This document shows, piece by piece, positions 1-10,095 of a stretch of DNA of 64,000 bases. The notes under the pieces are model-generated. The model ran no database searches. It had not been told where the DNA came from and was given only the letters and a program-made list of their open reading frames with translations. The stretch spans positions 186,001 through 250,000 of the forward strand of contig NZ_BOLP01000004.1 in NCBI RefSeq assembly GCF_016861695.1, read 5' to 3'. Numbering within the stretch: position 1 is the first letter of the stretch; each line of letters opens with the position of its first letter. Both the position numbers and the translations under genes were made by a program. The DNA comes from Levilactobacillus andaensis (GTDB lineage: Bacteria; Bacillota; Bacilli; Lactobacillales; Lactobacillaceae).

Positions 1-47
1 GAAGTGTTCAGCAGTAAATAATCATTACTGTGTTTATGGAACCGTCA

Positions 48-218
48 CCGGGTATTAGGAACGCCACCCGGTGAGGCAGACCTGGAGCCTGAAAGAGCGG
101 TCTCCAGGGCGACTTGGCGCCGCAAGGAACGCGTCGTCAAGCTCGGCCTGTGGACTAAGTCCGGCAAAAACGGCCGAACTAAGACCACCGACACAGGGTT
201 ATGTTCCTAATGCCCGGA
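48..218. repeat. Divergent copy of dispersed palindromic element B
   Basis: Outer inverted arms (CCGGGTATTAGGAAC at about 49-62 and GTTCCTAATGCCCGG at 203-217) enclose nested hairpins, including CCTGGAGCC facing GGTCTCCAGG. The interior (AAGCTCGGCCT, then CCGGCAAAAACGGCCGAACTAAG) parallels the interior of the element at 41860-42010, so I group it with family B although its arms differ. No coding frame is convincing. Function unknown; it resembles non-autonomous palindromic intergenic elements. Confidence 0.55.
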
Positions 219-470
219 GACTAACTGTGAGTGATATTGGCAACTCATAACAGGTTTCAACAACACACAGCAAAACAGTCCCAAATAACGCATCAGCCAT
301 TTGCATGGTTAACTACACTCATAGAGCGCCTCAGTTAGATTCCACTCATTTTCCGGACTTGATTCCCTTTTCTGAACATACAGGACGTACGTCTCCAACT
401 GATTCAATCAGATTTCTATGTACGCCGTGACCACACAATGCATCACAGCGTGAACCAAAAAAAGAGTACA
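219..470. other. Gene-free stretch downstream of rplQ
   Basis: No supported gene, RNA or clear repeat. In many lactobacilli the ecfA energy-coupling ATPase genes follow rplQ closely; here nothing is coded up to the window edge. Confidence 0.5.
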
Positions 471-513
471 AAAAAATCACTAACAAACCAGCGGCGCTGA
501 GGCGTTAGCCCCC
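471..513 (-). terminator. Candidate intrinsic terminator of the ribosomal superoperon
   Basis: On the minus strand CTAAC and GTTAG close an imperfect GC-rich hairpin followed by TGATTTTTTT. It lies about 130 bases beyond the rplQ stop. The stem is imperfect, so this is only a candidate. Confidence 0.4.
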
Positions 514-641
514 ATTCAAGCTAGACTCGGAAATTCCCCATCATCATAGCGCTCTATACCACATGGTTCTAGTGATTAATTTAATGCATATTTGTATCCC
601 GTTTAAGGACGAGATGACTCCCGAAAACTGTTAACCAAAGA

Positions 642-1025
642 TTAGTCAACGAATTCCAAGATGGCCATAGCGGCACCATCACCGCGACGAGGCATCGTCT
701 TTAAGATACGCGTGTAACCACCGTTACGATCTGCGTACTTAGGTGCTAATTCGCTGAATACCTTTTGCAATGCGCTGGTAACAACGACATCGTCGCCATC
801 TTCCTTAACATCTGCAACGACGTTACGGATGAACGCAGCAGCTTGCCGACGAGCATGTAAGTCGCCTTGCTTGCCCAAGGTAATCATTTGGTCAGCCGTC
901 TTACGAACTTCCTTAGCGCGTGCTTCAGTCGTTTCGATGCGGCCGTTCAAAATTAAACTGGTAGTCAAATCGCGTAACAATGCACGACGTTGAGAACTAG
1001 TCCGTTGTAATTTACGGTAACTCAT
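642..1025 (-). CDS. rplQ: 50S ribosomal protein L17 (bL17)
   Basis: Large-subunit protein of 127 residues, the usual bacterial length. The N-terminus [19 protein letters not shown] and the C-terminal [13 protein letters not shown] stretch are typical of L17, which lies near the peptide exit tunnel. It is the last gene of the superoperon, 30 bases after rpoA, with a GGAGGG ribosome site just before the ATG. Nothing unusual is seen. Confidence 0.97.
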   Translation of the reverse strand: MSYRKLQRTSSQRRALLRDLTTSLILNGRIETTEARAKEVRKTADQMITLGKQGDLHARRQAAAFIRNVVADVKEDGDDVVVTSALQKVFSELAPKYADRNGGYTRILKTMPRRGDGAAMAILEFVD

Positions 1026-1055
1026 AACCAGAAACCCTCCTTTGAGTGTCTAAAA

Positions 1056-2006
1056 TTAGTCTTCCTTCCGAAGTGATAACCCTAAGTCGCTTAACTTAGC
1101 CTTAACTTCTTCAAGGGACTTGCGACCCAAGTTACGAACCTTCATCATGTCTGCTTCGGTCTTGTTAGTCAATTCTTGAACCGTGTTGATACCAGCACGC
1201 TTCAAGCAGTTGTACGAACGGACGGACAAGTCGAGCTCTTCGATGGTCATCTCAAGCATCTTTTCCTTGTGAGTCTCTTCCTTTTCAACCATGATTTCCG
1301 CATTCTTAGCTTCGTCGGTCAAGTCGACAAACATAGCCAGATGTTCGGTCAAGATCTTAGCAGCCAGAGCAATGGCTTCGCTTGGATTAATTGAACCGTT
1401 TGTCCAAACATCCAGGGTCAATTTATCGTAGTCAGCCCGTTGGCCAACCCGTGCATTCTCTACTTGGTAGTTAACCCGTTCGATTGGGGTGTAAATGGAA
1501 TCTACGGCTAAGACACCGATTGGCATGTCCGTGTTGCGAGTCTTATTCTCGTCAGCAGAAACATAACCACGGCCCTTATCCGCCGTCATCCGCATGTGGA
1601 ACGTTGCCCCATCCGCAACTGTAGCAATGTACAGATCTGGGTTCAACACATCGACGTCAGCGCCTGCGACAATGTCACCAGCGGTAACTTGAGCAGGACC
1701 CTTAACGTTGATCTCCATGGTTTCCTCTTGGTCGTCAGAACCGTTTAGCTTCAACGCAATCTTCTTAACGTTCAAGATAATTTGCGTGACGTCTTCAACG
1801 ACACCTTCGATAGTAGAGAATTCATGCAGAACCCCGTCGATTTGAATGCTGGTAACAGCTGCACCAGGTAATGAAGAAAGCAAGATCCGCCGTAAGGAAT
1901 TCCCTAGCGTTGTCCCGTATCCACGTTCCAACGGTTCGACAATAAACTTACCGTAGTTGCTGCTTTCATCAATTTTATGAATGTTAGGCTTTTCAAATTC
2001 AATCAT
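1056..2006 (-). CDS. rpoA: DNA-directed RNA polymerase alpha subunit
   Basis: At 316 residues it has the normal length. The N-terminal assembly domain begins [12 protein letters not shown] and carries [18 protein letters not shown], the dimer-interface helix that nucleates core assembly. After a charged linker, the C-terminal domain (about 250-316) contains [16 protein letters not shown], the helix that contacts UP-element DNA and activators. It sits between rpsK and rplQ as in the Firmicute alpha operon. The ATG at 2006 has an AAGGGG ribosome site. Confidence 0.98.
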   Translation of the reverse strand: MIEFEKPNIHKIDESSNYGKFIVEPLERGYGTTLGNSLRRILLSSLPGAAVTSIQIDGVLHEFSTIEGVVEDVTQIILNVKKIALKLNGSDDQEETMEINVKGPAQVTAGDIVAGADVDVLNPDLYIATVADGATFHMRMTADKGRGYVSADENKTRNTDMPIGVLAVDSIYTPIERVNYQVENARVGQRADYDKLTLDVWTNGSINPSEAIALAAKILTEHLAMFVDLTDEAKNAEIMVEKEETHKEKMLEMTIEELDLSVRSYNCLKRAGINTVQELTNKTEADMMKVRNLGRKSLEEVKAKLSDLGLSLRKED

Positions 2007-2093
2007 TCTTATCGTTTACCCCTTTCAAACCGCGTTGAGCTCCTATAAGTCAATCCCATCATGAAGGTTGCCCTCATTAATGAAACGCTCACG

Positions 2094-2483
2094 TTAAACC
2101 CGACGGCGCTTTGGAGGACGAGTCCCATTATGAGGAACTGGGGTGACATCGCGAATAGCAGTAACTTCTACCCCAGTAGCTTGGATAGCACGGATAGCAG
2201 CTTCACGTCCTGAACCAGGACCCTTAACAGCAACTTCAACGGCTTTGATACCATGTTCCATTGAAGCTTTAGCAGCGGCTTCAGCGGCCATTTGAGCAGC
2301 AAATGGCGTTGACTTCCGACTACCCTTGAATCCTAAGGCACCAGCAGATGACCAAGCAATAGCGTTCCCTTGAACGTCAGTGATCATAACTAATGTGTTG
2401 TTAAACGTAGCATGAATGTGTGCAACGCCGGCCTCAATATTCTTTTTTACCCGACGCTTGCGACTAGTTTTTCTAGTAGCCAT
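2094..2483 (-). CDS. rpsK: 30S ribosomal protein S11 (uS11)
   Basis: Platform protein of the small subunit, 129 residues. It shows the family core [16 protein letters not shown] and the basic C-terminus [11 protein letters not shown] that lines the E-site and Shine-Dalgarno region. It follows rpsM by 17 bases. About 87 bases separate it from rpoA, a wider gap than elsewhere in the operon, but I see no terminator there. Confidence 0.98.
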   Translation of the reverse strand: MATRKTSRKRRVKKNIEAGVAHIHATFNNTLVMITDVQGNAIAWSSAGALGFKGSRKSTPFAAQMAAEAAAKASMEHGIKAVEVAVKGPGSGREAAIRAIQATGVEVTAIRDVTPVPHNGTRPPKRRRV

Positions 2484-2500
2484 AAAGTTTTAACCCTCCT

Positions 2501-2866
2501 TTACTTCTTTCTACCGGCAACGGAAACGGCTTTACCCTTCCGAGTGCGGGCATTGTTTTTGGTATGTTGACCGCGAACAGGTAAACCCCGACGGTGACGC
2601 ATACCACGGTATGAACCGATTTCTTGCAAGTTCTTGATGTTCAGGCTAACTTCACGACGTAAGTCACCTTCAACCTTGTACTTGTCAACTTCGGCACGAA
2701 TCTTGTCTTCTTGATCAGGTGTCATATCGCGAACCCGAACATCTTCTGAGACTCCAGCATCCGCAACAATCTTATGTGCGGTGTTGATACCAATACCAAA
2801 AATGTAAGTCAAACCGTAAGCGATTTTCTTATCACGTGGTAAATCCACTCCAGCAATACGTGGCAT
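2501..2866 (-). CDS. rpsM: 30S ribosomal protein S13 (uS13)
   Basis: Head protein of the small subunit, 121 residues, forming bridges to the large subunit and touching P-site tRNA through its basic tail. It begins [15 protein letters not shown] and ends with the expected [16 protein letters not shown] and basic ARTRKGK segments. Gene order rpmJ-rpsM-rpsK-rpoA-rplQ is the classic alpha block. Confidence 0.98.
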   Translation of the reverse strand: MPRIAGVDLPRDKKIAYGLTYIFGIGINTAHKIVADAGVSEDVRVRDMTPDQEDKIRAEVDKYKVEGDLRREVSLNIKNLQEIGSYRGMRHRRGLPVRGQHTKNNARTRKGKAVSVAGRKK

Positions 2867-2891
2867 TTAATTGCACCTCCTATAAATTGAA

Positions 2892-3011
2892 TTACTTACC
2901 CTGGCGTTGTTTATGCTTAGGGTTAGCTGAGCAAATAACCATTACTCGGCCTTTACGCTTGATAACCTTGCAGTGTTCGCACATTGGCTTAACTGATGGT
3001 CTTACTTTCAT
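2892..3011 (-). CDS. rpmJ: 50S ribosomal protein L36 (bL36, zinc-binding type)
   Basis: This 39-residue gene starts [14 protein letters not shown] and ends KHKQRQGK. Cys11, Cys14, Cys27 and a histidine near residue 33 form the zinc ribbon of the zinc-binding (C+) type, so no zinc-free paralogue is implied. It sits between infA and rpsM, with GGAGGG upstream of the ATG at 3011 and a TAA at 2892-2894. It is short enough to be missed by length cut-offs. Confidence 0.96.
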   Translation of the reverse strand: MKVRPSVKPMCEHCKVIKRKGRVMVICSANPKHKQRQGK

Positions 3012-3039
3012 GAATATCCCTCCTACATCTGTCTAGCCG

Positions 3040-3258
3040 TTACTTAAAGCGATAAGTAATCCGGCCTTTAGACAAGTCATACGGTGACATTTCAACAGTT
3101 ACTCGATCACCAGGCAGAATCCGGATGTAATGCATCCGAATCTTACCGGAGACGTGAGCGAGAATCTCATGACCGTTTTCTAATTCGACCCGAAACATCG
3201 CGTTGGGTAATGTTTCGGTAACTTTACCTTCGACTTCGATGACATCGCTTTTCGCCAC
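3040..3258 (-). CDS. infA: Translation initiation factor IF-1
   Basis: A 72-residue OB-fold protein that occupies the ribosomal A site during initiation and assists IF-2 and IF-3. It starts [20 protein letters not shown] and contains the family stretch [19 protein letters not shown]. The gene follows a 164-base gap after adk that contains a promoter-like sequence, so infA and the alpha block may be transcribed partly on their own. Confidence 0.98.
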   Translation of the reverse strand: MAKSDVIEVEGKVTETLPNAMFRVELENGHEILAHVSGKIRMHYIRILPGDRVTVEMSPYDLSKGRITYRFK

Positions 3259-3379
3259 GAAAGTACCTCCCTTTTTCTTGCGTGTAAACTACACGTAAAA
3301 GCAGTAGGAACAAGAACTTTGCTCCAACCTAGCACCTGTGAATCGCGACAGCGCGCCATTTACAGGCTAAACCTGAATA

Positions 3380-3408
3380 AGTCTACCATATTTCTCGATA
3401 GTAAGCAA
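3380..3408 (-). promoter_or_regulatory. Candidate internal promoter upstream of infA
   Basis: Minus-strand TTGCTT (3403-3408), 17-base spacer and TAGACT (3380-3385), with TG one base before the -10. Its leader includes a hairpin (CCTGTGAAT with ATTTACAGG, about 3348-3366). It would give the infA-rplQ segment independent transcription. Confidence 0.5.
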
Positions 3409-3422
3409 GAACTTAGAGCAGA

Positions 3423-4082
3423 CTACAAGCTCTTAAGGATCTTTTCGATGTCGACGTACACGTCATCGATGTCACGGTCACCATCAACAGTGAACAATAA
3501 ATCCTTCTTGGTGTAGTAATCAACCAGCGGTGTATTCATTTTCAGATTAACCGCCAAACGATTCTTCACCGTTTCAGGCTTGTCGTCCTCACGTTGATAG
3601 AAGTCATGACTACCACAGACATCACACGTACCTTCAACTTTAGGCTGCTTGTACAGCTTATGGTAAGTTGCGCCACAGTTGCGGCAAATGTAACGACCAG
3701 AAAGGCGTTCTACCAAGACGTCTGGTTCAACGTGAATGTTGATCACGGCGTTGATGGTCCGATCCAGTTCTGGGCCGAAGGTATCTAAAGCTTCGGCTTG
3801 AACAATGGAACGGGGGAACCCATCCAACATGAACCCGTCTTTGGTGTCAGCTTGGGCTAACCGGTCGCGAACAATTCCGTTCGTAACTTCGTCCGGTACC
3901 AATTCACCTTTGTCGATAAATTTCTTCGCTGCCAATCCCATTTCAGTTTCGTTCTTCATCGCTTCACGGAAGATATCTCCCGTAGAAATATGCGGTAAGT
4001 GGAACTCCTTGATAATCTTTTCGGCTTGAGTCCCTTTACCGGCACCCGGTAGACCCATGAGAATTAAATTCATAGCTGTCAT
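3423..4082 (-). CDS. adk: Adenylate kinase
   Basis: Interconverts ATP plus AMP and two ADP. The P-loop [10 protein letters not shown] is near residue 9, the AMP-binding HISTGDIFR and DGFPR motifs follow, and the long LID carries four zinc-type cysteines (CRNC and CDVC, about 130-155), as in Gram-positive long-form enzymes. An AAGGAG site lies 7 bases before the ATG at 4082, giving 219 residues; the next ATG, three codons on, is possible. secY-adk-infA is the usual Firmicute order. Confidence 0.97.
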   Translation of the reverse strand: MTAMNLILMGLPGAGKGTQAEKIIKEFHLPHISTGDIFREAMKNETEMGLAAKKFIDKGELVPDEVTNGIVRDRLAQADTKDGFMLDGFPRSIVQAEALDTFGPELDRTINAVINIHVEPDVLVERLSGRYICRNCGATYHKLYKQPKVEGTCDVCGSHDFYQREDDKPETVKNRLAVNLKMNTPLVDYYTKKDLLFTVDGDRDIDDVYVDIEKILKSL

Positions 4083-4162
4083 GTTCGTTCTCCTTATTCG
4101 AAAATTTACCCGAAAAACACAAGCAGGTGTGCTAAAAGATCAACACACCCGCTGGAAACTCA

Positions 4163-5473
4163 TTAAGCTGGTTCTGGATCTTGGATAAAGCCAACGTATT
4201 CGCGCTTCATCATCAATCCGTCAACTTGCCGCATGGTTTCGATAGCCACACCAACGACGATTAAGAGGCTGGTACCACCTAAACCAATTGACTCATCTAA
4301 GTCCCAAAGGTTTTGGGCTAATAACGGAATCAAGGAAATGAATCCAAGGAAGAGCGCACCCACAGTGCTGAGGCGCATCAACAAACTGGAAACATATGAT
4401 TGTGTTTCGTGACCAGGCCAAACACCAGGAATGTAGCTCCCCTGCTTTTGCAGGTTCTCAGCTAACTTTTCTGGGTTAACTTGCACGAACGCATAGAAGA
4501 ACGTGAACACAACGATCAGAACGGTGTACAAAATGGCGCCATCGACCGTTTGCATGTTAAAGACGTCCGTCAGTGTTTGATACCAGGCATCTTGAGAGTG
4601 GGTGTTTTGGAACGCCATCAGAATAGTCTGTGGCGTCGCAATAAACGAACTCGCGAAGATAACTGGAATAACACCGGCAACGTTGACTTTTAATGGAAGG
4701 TAGCTACTATCTGGTGAACCAGATACTCGCCGGGTGTACTGGATTGGGACCCGCCGTTCAGCTTGTTGAACCCATGTAGTGAAGGTCACAATAATCAGAA
4801 CTAACACGATCAAACCAAGAATGAACAATACACTCTTCCACAAAGTCCCTTTATCAGCGTCGACAAAGTAAGTTTGGTAAAGTTGGTAAACAGATTTTGG
4901 TGTCCGAGCAATGATACCCGCAAAGATAATCATTGAAATCCCGTTACCAAGACCGCGATCGGTAATCATATCACCCATCCAAGTAGTCAACATGGTCCCA
5001 CCAGTCAGGATTAACCCGATTGACAGGTACGTTGTCACACTCGGGTTTTGGACCAATTTCAGTGAGCTTAAAGCACTGAAACCAGCCGTGATCCCGATGG
5101 ATTGAACGAAGGCTAACGCAATCGCTAAGTATCGCGTTGCCTGGTTCAATTTCCGCCGACCAACGTCCCCTTGCTTGCTCCATTCAACGAAGCGCGGAAC
5201 GATGTCCATTTGCAGCAATTGAATAACGATTTGTGCAGTGATGTAAGGTGAAACACCCATCGCGAAGATGGAATAATTGGTTAACCCACCACCACTGAAG
5301 GTATCTAAAATACTAACCAATCCAGAAGACGCAACGCTTTGAAGTGCCTTTGCGTTAATGCCGGGGACGGTAATATAAGTACCCAACCGAAAGACAATCA
5401 AAACCAATAGAGTAAAGAGAATCTTTTTACGAATGTCTTTAATCTTAAAGGCGTTTTTCAAGCTTGATAGCAT
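4163..5473 (-). CDS. secY: Protein translocase channel subunit SecY
   Basis: Pore of the Sec translocon, 436 residues with ten predicted membrane helices. SecY-typical segments are visible: RLGTYITVPGI near the start, the plug region around SGGGLTNYSIFAMGVSPYI, and the cytosolic loop PIQYTRRV. Its ATG overlaps the rplO stop as TAATG, implying translational coupling. The housekeeping translocase sits in the spc operon; no accessory secA2/secY2 genes are nearby. Confidence 0.98.
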   Translation of the reverse strand: MLSSLKNAFKIKDIRKKILFTLLVLIVFRLGTYITVPGINAKALQSVASSGLVSILDTFSGGGLTNYSIFAMGVSPYITAQIVIQLLQMDIVPRFVEWSKQGDVGRRKLNQATRYLAIALAFVQSIGITAGFSALSSLKLVQNPSVTTYLSIGLILTGGTMLTTWMGDMITDRGLGNGISMIIFAGIIARTPKSVYQLYQTYFVDADKGTLWKSVLFILGLIVLVLIIVTFTTWVQQAERRVPIQYTRRVSGSPDSSYLPLKVNVAGVIPVIFASSFIATPQTILMAFQNTHSQDAWYQTLTDVFNMQTVDGAILYTVLIVVFTFFYAFVQVNPEKLAENLQKQGSYIPGVWPGHETQSYVSSLLMRLSTVGALFLGFISLIPLLAQNLWDLDESIGLGGTSLLIVVGVAIETMRQVDGLMMKREYVGFIQDPEPA

Positions 5474-5907
5474 TAAATCACCTCAGTCTTACCACCAGCA
5501 GCTACGATGGCTTCGGCAGCTGACTTAGAGAATTTAGCGGCCTTAACCGTCAACTTCTTCGTTAACTCACCGTTACCTAAGATCTTAATACCGGCCTTTT
5601 CGTTCTTGACGATGCCAGCTTCGATTAAGACAGCTGGTGTAACTTCAGCACCATCATCAAAGACGTTCAAAGCAGCCAAGTTTACGACAGCAAATTCCTT
5701 ACGGTTAATGTTGGTAAACCCACGCTTTGGAATACGACGGTACAGTGGCATTTGGCCACCTTCAAAACCCAAACGAGTCTTGCTACGAGCCTTTTGACCT
5801 TTTTGGCCACGACCAGCAGTCTTACCGTTACCAGATGAATCACCACGGCCAACTCGGTTACGAACCTTCCGTGAGCCTTCAGCAGGTTTTAGTTCATTCA
5901 ACTTCAT
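5473..5907 (-). CDS. rplO: 50S ribosomal protein L15 (uL15)
   Basis: Large-subunit protein with the glycine-rich N-terminal region [22 protein letters not shown]. The frame is open four codons further (GTG at 5919), but that GTG lies inside the GGAGGTG ribosome site, so I choose the ATG at 5907 (MKLNELKP), which gives 144 residues, the normal length. It precedes secY with a one-base overlap and follows rpmD. Confidence 0.96.
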   Translation of the reverse strand: MKLNELKPAEGSRKVRNRVGRGDSSGNGKTAGRGQKGQKARSKTRLGFEGGQMPLYRRIPKRGFTNINRKEFAVVNLAALNVFDDGAEVTPAVLIEAGIVKNEKAGIKILGNGELTKKLTVKAAKFSKSAAEAIVAAGGKTEVI

Positions 5908-5942
5908 GCTATTGCGCACCTCCTTATTTAATGATATGTGTA

Positions 5943-6125
5943 TTACTTAACTTCTTCAACCTTAATCAAGTGTGCGATTTGGAAAAGCGCACCGCGGGTA
6001 GCCTCGTTGTCTGGTTGTACAACCGTGCTGTTAACACGATGTAAACCTAAAGCTTCCACAATCTTCCGCTGTTTAGGGAGGCGGTGAGCAGCACTATGAA
6101 TTAAAGTAACTTTTAATTGAGCCAT
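5943..6125 (-). CDS. rpmD: 50S ribosomal protein L30 (uL30)
   Basis: A 60-residue large-subunit protein starting [23 protein letters not shown], the compact bacterial form. It lies between rpsE and rplO in the spc block, with an AGGAGG site 8 bases before the ATG. Nothing unusual. Confidence 0.97.
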   Translation of the reverse strand: MAQLKVTLIHSAAHRLPKQRKIVEALGLHRVNSTVVQPDNEATRGALFQIAHLIKVEEVK

Positions 6126-6139
6126 TTTAAAACCCCTCC

Positions 6140-6643
6140 TTATTCAGCTAAGTGTTGAAGAGAGACACCACGGAGAGCGGCAACTTCTTCAGCACGCTTC
6201 AACTGAGCCAAGCCAGCAAAAGTGGCCCGAACAGCGTTGACCGGCGTGTTAGAACCTAAACGCTTGGAAGTAACGTCAGCAACCCCAGCTAATTCCATGA
6301 CGGAACGAACTGAACCACCAGCGGTAACCCCAGAACCTTCAGCAGCGGGCTTGAGTAAGATCTTACCCCCACCGTATGAACCGAGGACTTCGTGAGGAAT
6401 AGTCGTTCCCACGATAGGAACTTCGATCAGGTTCTTACGAGCAGCTTCAACGGCCTTACGAATAGCTTCTGGGACTTCTTGTGCTTTACCAGTACCAAAG
6501 CCAACGTGACCGTTCTTGTCGCCGACAATTACAAGCGCAGCGAACCGTAGACGACGGCCACCTTTTACAACCTTGGTAATCCGGTTGATAGCAACAACGT
6601 TGTCTTCGAGTTCTAACTTGTCGGGATCAATAAATTTTGCCAT
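6140..6643 (-). CDS. rpsE: 30S ribosomal protein S5 (uS5)
   Basis: A 167-residue decoding-fidelity protein of the small subunit. The N-terminal double-stranded-RNA-like fold contains [21 protein letters not shown] and the glycine-rich [18 protein letters not shown]. The basic loop before VVKGGRR is where spectinomycin-resistance changes fall in other bacteria; no change is evident here. It stands between rplR and rpmD. Confidence 0.98.
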   Translation of the reverse strand: MAKFIDPDKLELEDNVVAINRITKVVKGGRRLRFAALVIVGDKNGHVGFGTGKAQEVPEAIRKAVEAARKNLIEVPIVGTTIPHEVLGSYGGGKILLKPAAEGSGVTAGGSVRSVMELAGVADVTSKRLGSNTPVNAVRATFAGLAQLKRAEEVAALRGVSLQHLAE

Positions 6644-6665
6644 GTGTGGTTATTCCTCCTTACTC

Positions 6666-7022
6666 TTAAAATTTAAGCCCGTTTTCGCGAGCAGCTTCTG
6701 CCAATGCTTGAACACGGCCATGGTATAAATACCCGCCACGATCGAACACAACATCGCTAACATTTTTTTCGACAGCACGCTTTGCAACTAACTCACCAAC
6801 GCCTTTAGCTTGGTCAGTCTTGTTGTCGCCACTTACTTCGCTATCTAACGTCGAGGCACTAACAAGTGTAACACCCGCTACGTCATCAATAATTTGAGCG
6901 TAGATGTTTTTGTTAGAGCGGAATACGTTTAAGCGTGGGCGTTCAGCAGTTCCAGAAATTTTGTTCCGGACACGCATATGACGCTTTTGACGTGTCTTGT
7001 TCTTATCTGGTTTCGTAATCAA
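6666..7022 (-). CDS. rplR: 50S ribosomal protein L18 (uL18)
   Basis: 5S-rRNA-binding protein. The frame can be read from a GTG at 7031, but that GTG is part of the GAGGTG ribosome site. The TTG at 7022, five bases after the site, gives [14 protein letters not shown] and 118 residues, matching the usual Lactobacillales length, so I choose the TTG start. The C-terminus [26 protein letters not shown] is typical of the family. Confidence 0.93.
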   Translation of the reverse strand: MITKPDKNKTRQKRHMRVRNKISGTAERPRLNVFRSNKNIYAQIIDDVAGVTLVSASTLDSEVSGDNKTDQAKGVGELVAKRAVEKNVSDVVFDRGGYLYHGRVQALAEAARENGLKF

Positions 7023-7065
7023 AATAGTCACCTCTTTGTAAAATTATCAGCACTAAGCTGCGATA

Positions 7066-7602
7066 CTACTTACCGGTCTTACCTTCACGAATACGAACGA
7101 ATTCGTTTTCGTAACGGATACCCTTACCTTTGTAAGGTTCTGGTGAACGAACGGCACGAACTTCAGCAGCGAAGTCACCGACTTCTTGCTTGCTGATACC
7201 GGAAATGTTGATAGTGGTGTTGTCTGGAACCTTAACTTCCAAGGTTTCAGGAACAGCCATTTCAACAGGGTTGGAGTAACCAACGCTCAATACCAGGGTC
7301 TTACCCTTAACTTGAACACGGTAACCAACACCGACCAGCTTCAAGGTCTTAGCAAAGCCATTGACAACACCTTCAACCATGTTGTTCAAGTTAGCCCGTT
7401 GCGTACCATGCATGGCACGTGTCTTGTTGTTGTTATCTGGACGATCGAAGTCAACAGCACCATCACTAATTTTCATAGAAATGATATCGGAGAACGTCCG
7501 GGTTAAAGAACCCTTAGGACCCTTGACCGTTACTTGATTGCCATCGCGTTTAACTTCAACGCCGGCTGGGACGTTGACAGTTTTATAACCAATACGACTC
7601 AC
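7066..7602 (-). CDS. rplF: 50S ribosomal protein L6 (uL6)
   Basis: A 178-residue large-subunit protein near the factor-binding centre, made of two related domains. It starts [21 protein letters not shown], and the C-terminal half holds the conserved [17 protein letters not shown]. It lies between rpsH and rplR in standard spc order with an AGGAGG ribosome site. Nothing unusual. Confidence 0.98.
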   Translation of the reverse strand: MSRIGYKTVNVPAGVEVKRDGNQVTVKGPKGSLTRTFSDIISMKISDGAVDFDRPDNNNKTRAMHGTQRANLNNMVEGVVNGFAKTLKLVGVGYRVQVKGKTLVLSVGYSNPVEMAVPETLEVKVPDNTTINISGISKQEVGDFAAEVRAVRSPEPYKGKGIRYENEFVRIREGKTGK

Positions 7603-7632
7603 TGAAAGGCACCTCCTATCTTCTTAAAAGTT

Positions 7633-8031
7633 TTACCAAACGTAGGCGAGAACTTCGCCACCGATTTTCTTGGCCCGCGCTTCTTTATCAGTAATTACAC
7701 CTTCAGAGGTGGAGATAATGGCGATACCTAAACCGTTCAATACCTTTGGTACAGCGTCGGCTTTAACGTATGAACGTAAGCCGGGCTTAGAAATACGCTT
7801 TAAACCACTGATAACACGTTGGTTGTCTTTGCCGTACTTGAGGAATACGCGGATGATACCTTGCTTGTCATCATCGATGTATTCAACGTTACGGATGAAA
7901 CCTTCGCGCTTCAGGATTTCAGCGATGTCACGTTTAATTGTTGATGCAGGAACTTCGAGTGATTCGTGACGAACCATGTTGGCGTTACGAATCCGAGTCA
8001 AGAAGTCTGCAATAGGATCAGTCATGGACAT
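7633..8031 (-). CDS. rpsH: 30S ribosomal protein S8 (uS8)
   Basis: Primary 16S rRNA binder of 132 residues. It starts [23 protein letters not shown] and ends with the family signature [20 protein letters not shown]. In other bacteria S8 represses the spc operon by binding mRNA near rplE; I did not identify such a target here. The gene follows rpsN by 33 bases. Confidence 0.98.
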   Translation of the reverse strand: MSMTDPIADFLTRIRNANMVRHESLEVPASTIKRDIAEILKREGFIRNVEYIDDDKQGIIRVFLKYGKDNQRVISGLKRISKPGLRSYVKADAVPKVLNGLGIAIISTSEGVITDKEARAKKIGGEVLAYVW

Positions 8032-8064
8032 TAACGATTTCCCTCCCTTTGTTTAAAATTCAGT

Positions 8065-8250
8065 CTACCAACTTGCCTTCTTCATGCCAGGAATTTGACC
8101 CTTGTGGGCTAATTCGCGCATGCAGATACGGCAAAGATGGAACTTTTGATAAACAGAGTGTGGACGTCCACAACGTTCGCAACGAGTATAATTCTGAGTA
8201 GAGAACTTCGCAGGACGCTTGTTCTTAGCAATTTGAGATTTCTTAGCCAA
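8065..8250 (-). CDS. rpsN: 30S ribosomal protein S14, zinc-binding type (uS14Z)
   Basis: The short zinc form, 61 residues. Cys24, Cys27, Cys40 and Cys43 (CERC and CRIC) form the zinc site. This type is common in Gram-positive spc operons, while a longer zinc-free paralogue often lies elsewhere in the genome under zinc control; none is in this window. It lies between rplE and rpsH. Confidence 0.97.
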   Translation of the reverse strand: MAKKSQIAKNKRPAKFSTQNYTRCERCGRPHSVYQKFHLCRICMRELAHKGQIPGMKKASW

Positions 8251-8270
8251 TTTGTGTGAACCTCCTTAAA

Positions 8271-8813
8271 TTAGTGTGCAAACGGCATACCGAATTGAGT
8301 CAGCAATTCGCGTGACTCTTCATCAGTATTAGCCGTGGTAACGATAACGATGTCCAAACCACGAACACGGTTAACATTGTCAAAGTTGATCTCTGGGAAA
8401 ATTAATTGTTCCTTAACACCCAAAGTGTAGTTCCCACGGCCATCAAAGGCACGAGAGCTAACACCACGGAAGTCACGAACACGTGGCAATGACACGTTGA
8501 TTAATTTATCCAAGAATTCGTACATGCGGTCACCGCGGAGGGTAACCTTAGCACCGATTGACATACCTTCACGAAGACGGAAGGTTGCGATTGATTTCTT
8601 GGCCTTAGTAACCAATGGCTTTTGACCAGAAATCAAACCAAGTTCTTCAACAGCTTCGTCGAGGTTCTTAGCGTTGGAGACAGCGTCACCAACACCCATG
8701 TTCAAAACGATCTTTTCGATCTTCGGTGTTTGCATAATAGAACTGTAGCTAAATTTTTCCACCAATGATGGGGTAATTTCATTAACGTACTTTTCTTTTA
8801 AACGAGTTGACAT
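8271..8813 (-). CDS. rplE: 50S ribosomal protein L5 (uL5)
   Basis: 5S-rRNA-binding protein of 180 residues in the central protuberance that contacts S13 and P-site tRNA. It shows the family segments [19 protein letters not shown] and [21 protein letters not shown]. It lies between rplX and rpsN, with an AGGAGG site before the ATG. Confidence 0.98.
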   Translation of the reverse strand: MSTRLKEKYVNEITPSLVEKFSYSSIMQTPKIEKIVLNMGVGDAVSNAKNLDEAVEELGLISGQKPLVTKAKKSIATFRLREGMSIGAKVTLRGDRMYEFLDKLINVSLPRVRDFRGVSSRAFDGRGNYTLGVKEQLIFPEINFDNVNRVRGLDIVIVTTANTDEESRELLTQFGMPFAH

Positions 8814-8838
8814 GAAATTATGTTCCTCCTTTCAGTGA

Positions 8839-9150
8839 TTATTTGTCGATGGTTTCGCCGGACTTTTTAGCGAACCGGACTTTGTGACCATCTTCAATTC
8901 GAACGCCAAGCCGGGTGGGTTCGTTGTTCGAAGGATCGATGAGCATTACGTTGGATGCGTGAATTGGTGCTTCAATATCAATAATTCCGCCTTGGGGATT
9001 AGATTGAGAAGCTTTTTGGTGCTTCTTAATCATATTGACGCCTTTAACGATCACGCGGTTCTTGGCATTCAGGACTTTGGAAACAGTTCCTTCTTTACCT
9101 TTATCCTTGCCAGCGATCACGCGGACCTTGTCACCAGTTTTAATAAGCAT
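8839..9150 (-). CDS. rplX: 50S ribosomal protein L24 (uL24)
   Basis: Assembly-initiator protein of the large subunit with an N-terminal KOW motif ([19 protein letters not shown]). The frame opens nine codons earlier at 9177, but AAGGAGGT lies within that extension, 10 bases before the ATG at 9150. I choose that ATG, giving 103 residues, the family's normal length. It follows rplN. Confidence 0.95.
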   Translation of the reverse strand: MLIKTGDKVRVIAGKDKGKEGTVSKVLNAKNRVIVKGVNMIKKHQKASQSNPQGGIIDIEAPIHASNVMLIDPSNNEPTRLGVRIEDGHKVRFAKKSGETIDK

Positions 9151-9186
9151 TCCTGTGGGCACCTCCTTGTTTAACACGTTTCTTAA

Positions 9187-9555
9187 TTACAGTACTTCGG
9201 GTGCTAATGAGATAATCTTCATGAAGTCGTTGTCACGTAATTCACGTGCAACTGGTCCGAAGATACGAGTCCCTTGTGGGCTCTTGTCGTCTTTGATCAG
9301 CACTGCGGCATTTTCATCAAAGCTGATGTATGAACCATCGTTACGGCGTACACGAGACTTCGTACGAACGACAACGGCCTTAACAACATCACCCTTTTTG
9401 ACAACGCCACCTGGTGTTGCTTGTTTGATAGTAGCGACAATAACATCACCAATTCCGGCGTAGCGACGCTTGGAGCCACCCAGAACCTTAATGGTCAGAA
9501 TTTCCCGGGCGCCGGAGTTGTCGGCAACCTTTAAACGGCTTTCTTGTTGGATCAC
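9187..9555 (-). CDS. rplN: 50S ribosomal protein L14 (uL14)
   Basis: Large-subunit interface protein of 122 residues beginning [18 protein letters not shown], with the typical [24 protein letters not shown] region. It forms a bridge to 16S rRNA and in other bacteria is the docking site of the silencing factor RsfS. First gene of the spc block after rpsQ. Confidence 0.98.
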   Translation of the reverse strand: MIQQESRLKVADNSGAREILTIKVLGGSKRRYAGIGDVIVATIKQATPGGVVKKGDVVKAVVVRTKSRVRRNDGSYISFDENAAVLIKDDKSPQGTRIFGPVARELRDNDFMKIISLAPEVL

Positions 9556-9605
9556 AGCTAGTGTCCTCCCTTCAGTTCTAGTTCAGAATACGATAAAAAC
9601 GACAC

Positions 9606-9872
9606 CTAAATGATTACTGCTTTTTCAACAATGTCGACTAAGCGGAACCGCTTGGTAGCAGACAGAGGACGAGTTTCCATGATTTCAACAATATCGCCAG
9701 TGTGGGCTTCGTTGTTTTCGTCATGTGCCTTGTACTTCTTGGAGTACTTGACACGCTTGCCATATCGTGCATCAGTCTTCGTCGTTTCTACAACGACAGT
9801 GATCGTCTTTTCCATTTTGTCGGAAACGACACGACCACGGTAAACCTTGCGGTTATTACGTGCATCACTCAT
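9606..9872 (-). CDS. rpsQ: 30S ribosomal protein S17 (uS17)
   Basis: OB-fold primary binder of 16S rRNA, 88 residues. Typical segments are [22 protein letters not shown] and [21 protein letters not shown]. Last gene of the S10 block, about 50 bases before rplN, with no terminator between them, so the S10 and spc blocks appear fused. Confidence 0.98.
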   Translation of the reverse strand: MSDARNNRKVYRGRVVSDKMEKTITVVVETTKTDARYGKRVKYSKKYKAHDENNEAHTGDIVEIMETRPLSATKRFRLVDIVEKAVII

Positions 9873-9900
9873 GTATTAGTGACCTCCTTCTTATCGTATT

Positions 9901-10095
9901 CTACTTGTTCAGTTCTTGTTGGCGAAGAGCGGTTTTAATCCGCGCAATGTTCTTACGAACCTGCTTCAACCGTGCGGTGTTTTCCAATTGACCAGTAGCT
10001 AATTGGAAACGCAAGTTGAATAATTCGTCCTTGTAGCTCTTTTCTTTATCGAGCATTTCAGCAGTGGTTAATTCGTTGATTTCTTTAATCTTCAT
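9901..10095 (-). CDS. rpmC: 50S ribosomal protein L29 (uL29)
   Basis: A two-helix protein at the peptide exit, a docking site for SRP and trigger factor. I choose the ATG at 10095 ([10 protein letters not shown]), giving 64 residues; the earlier GTG at 10107 lies in the AGGTGG ribosome site. The start overlaps the last 11 bases of rplP, implying coupled translation. Confidence 0.95.
   Translation of the reverse strand: MKIKEINELTTAEMLDKEKSYKDELFNLRFQLATGQLENTARLKQVRKNIARIKTALRQQELNK

Noticed and set aside
1176-1394. Antisense frame inside rpoA, like many in the ribosomal block
   Set aside because: Complement of a highly conserved gene with no start signal; a shadow frame.
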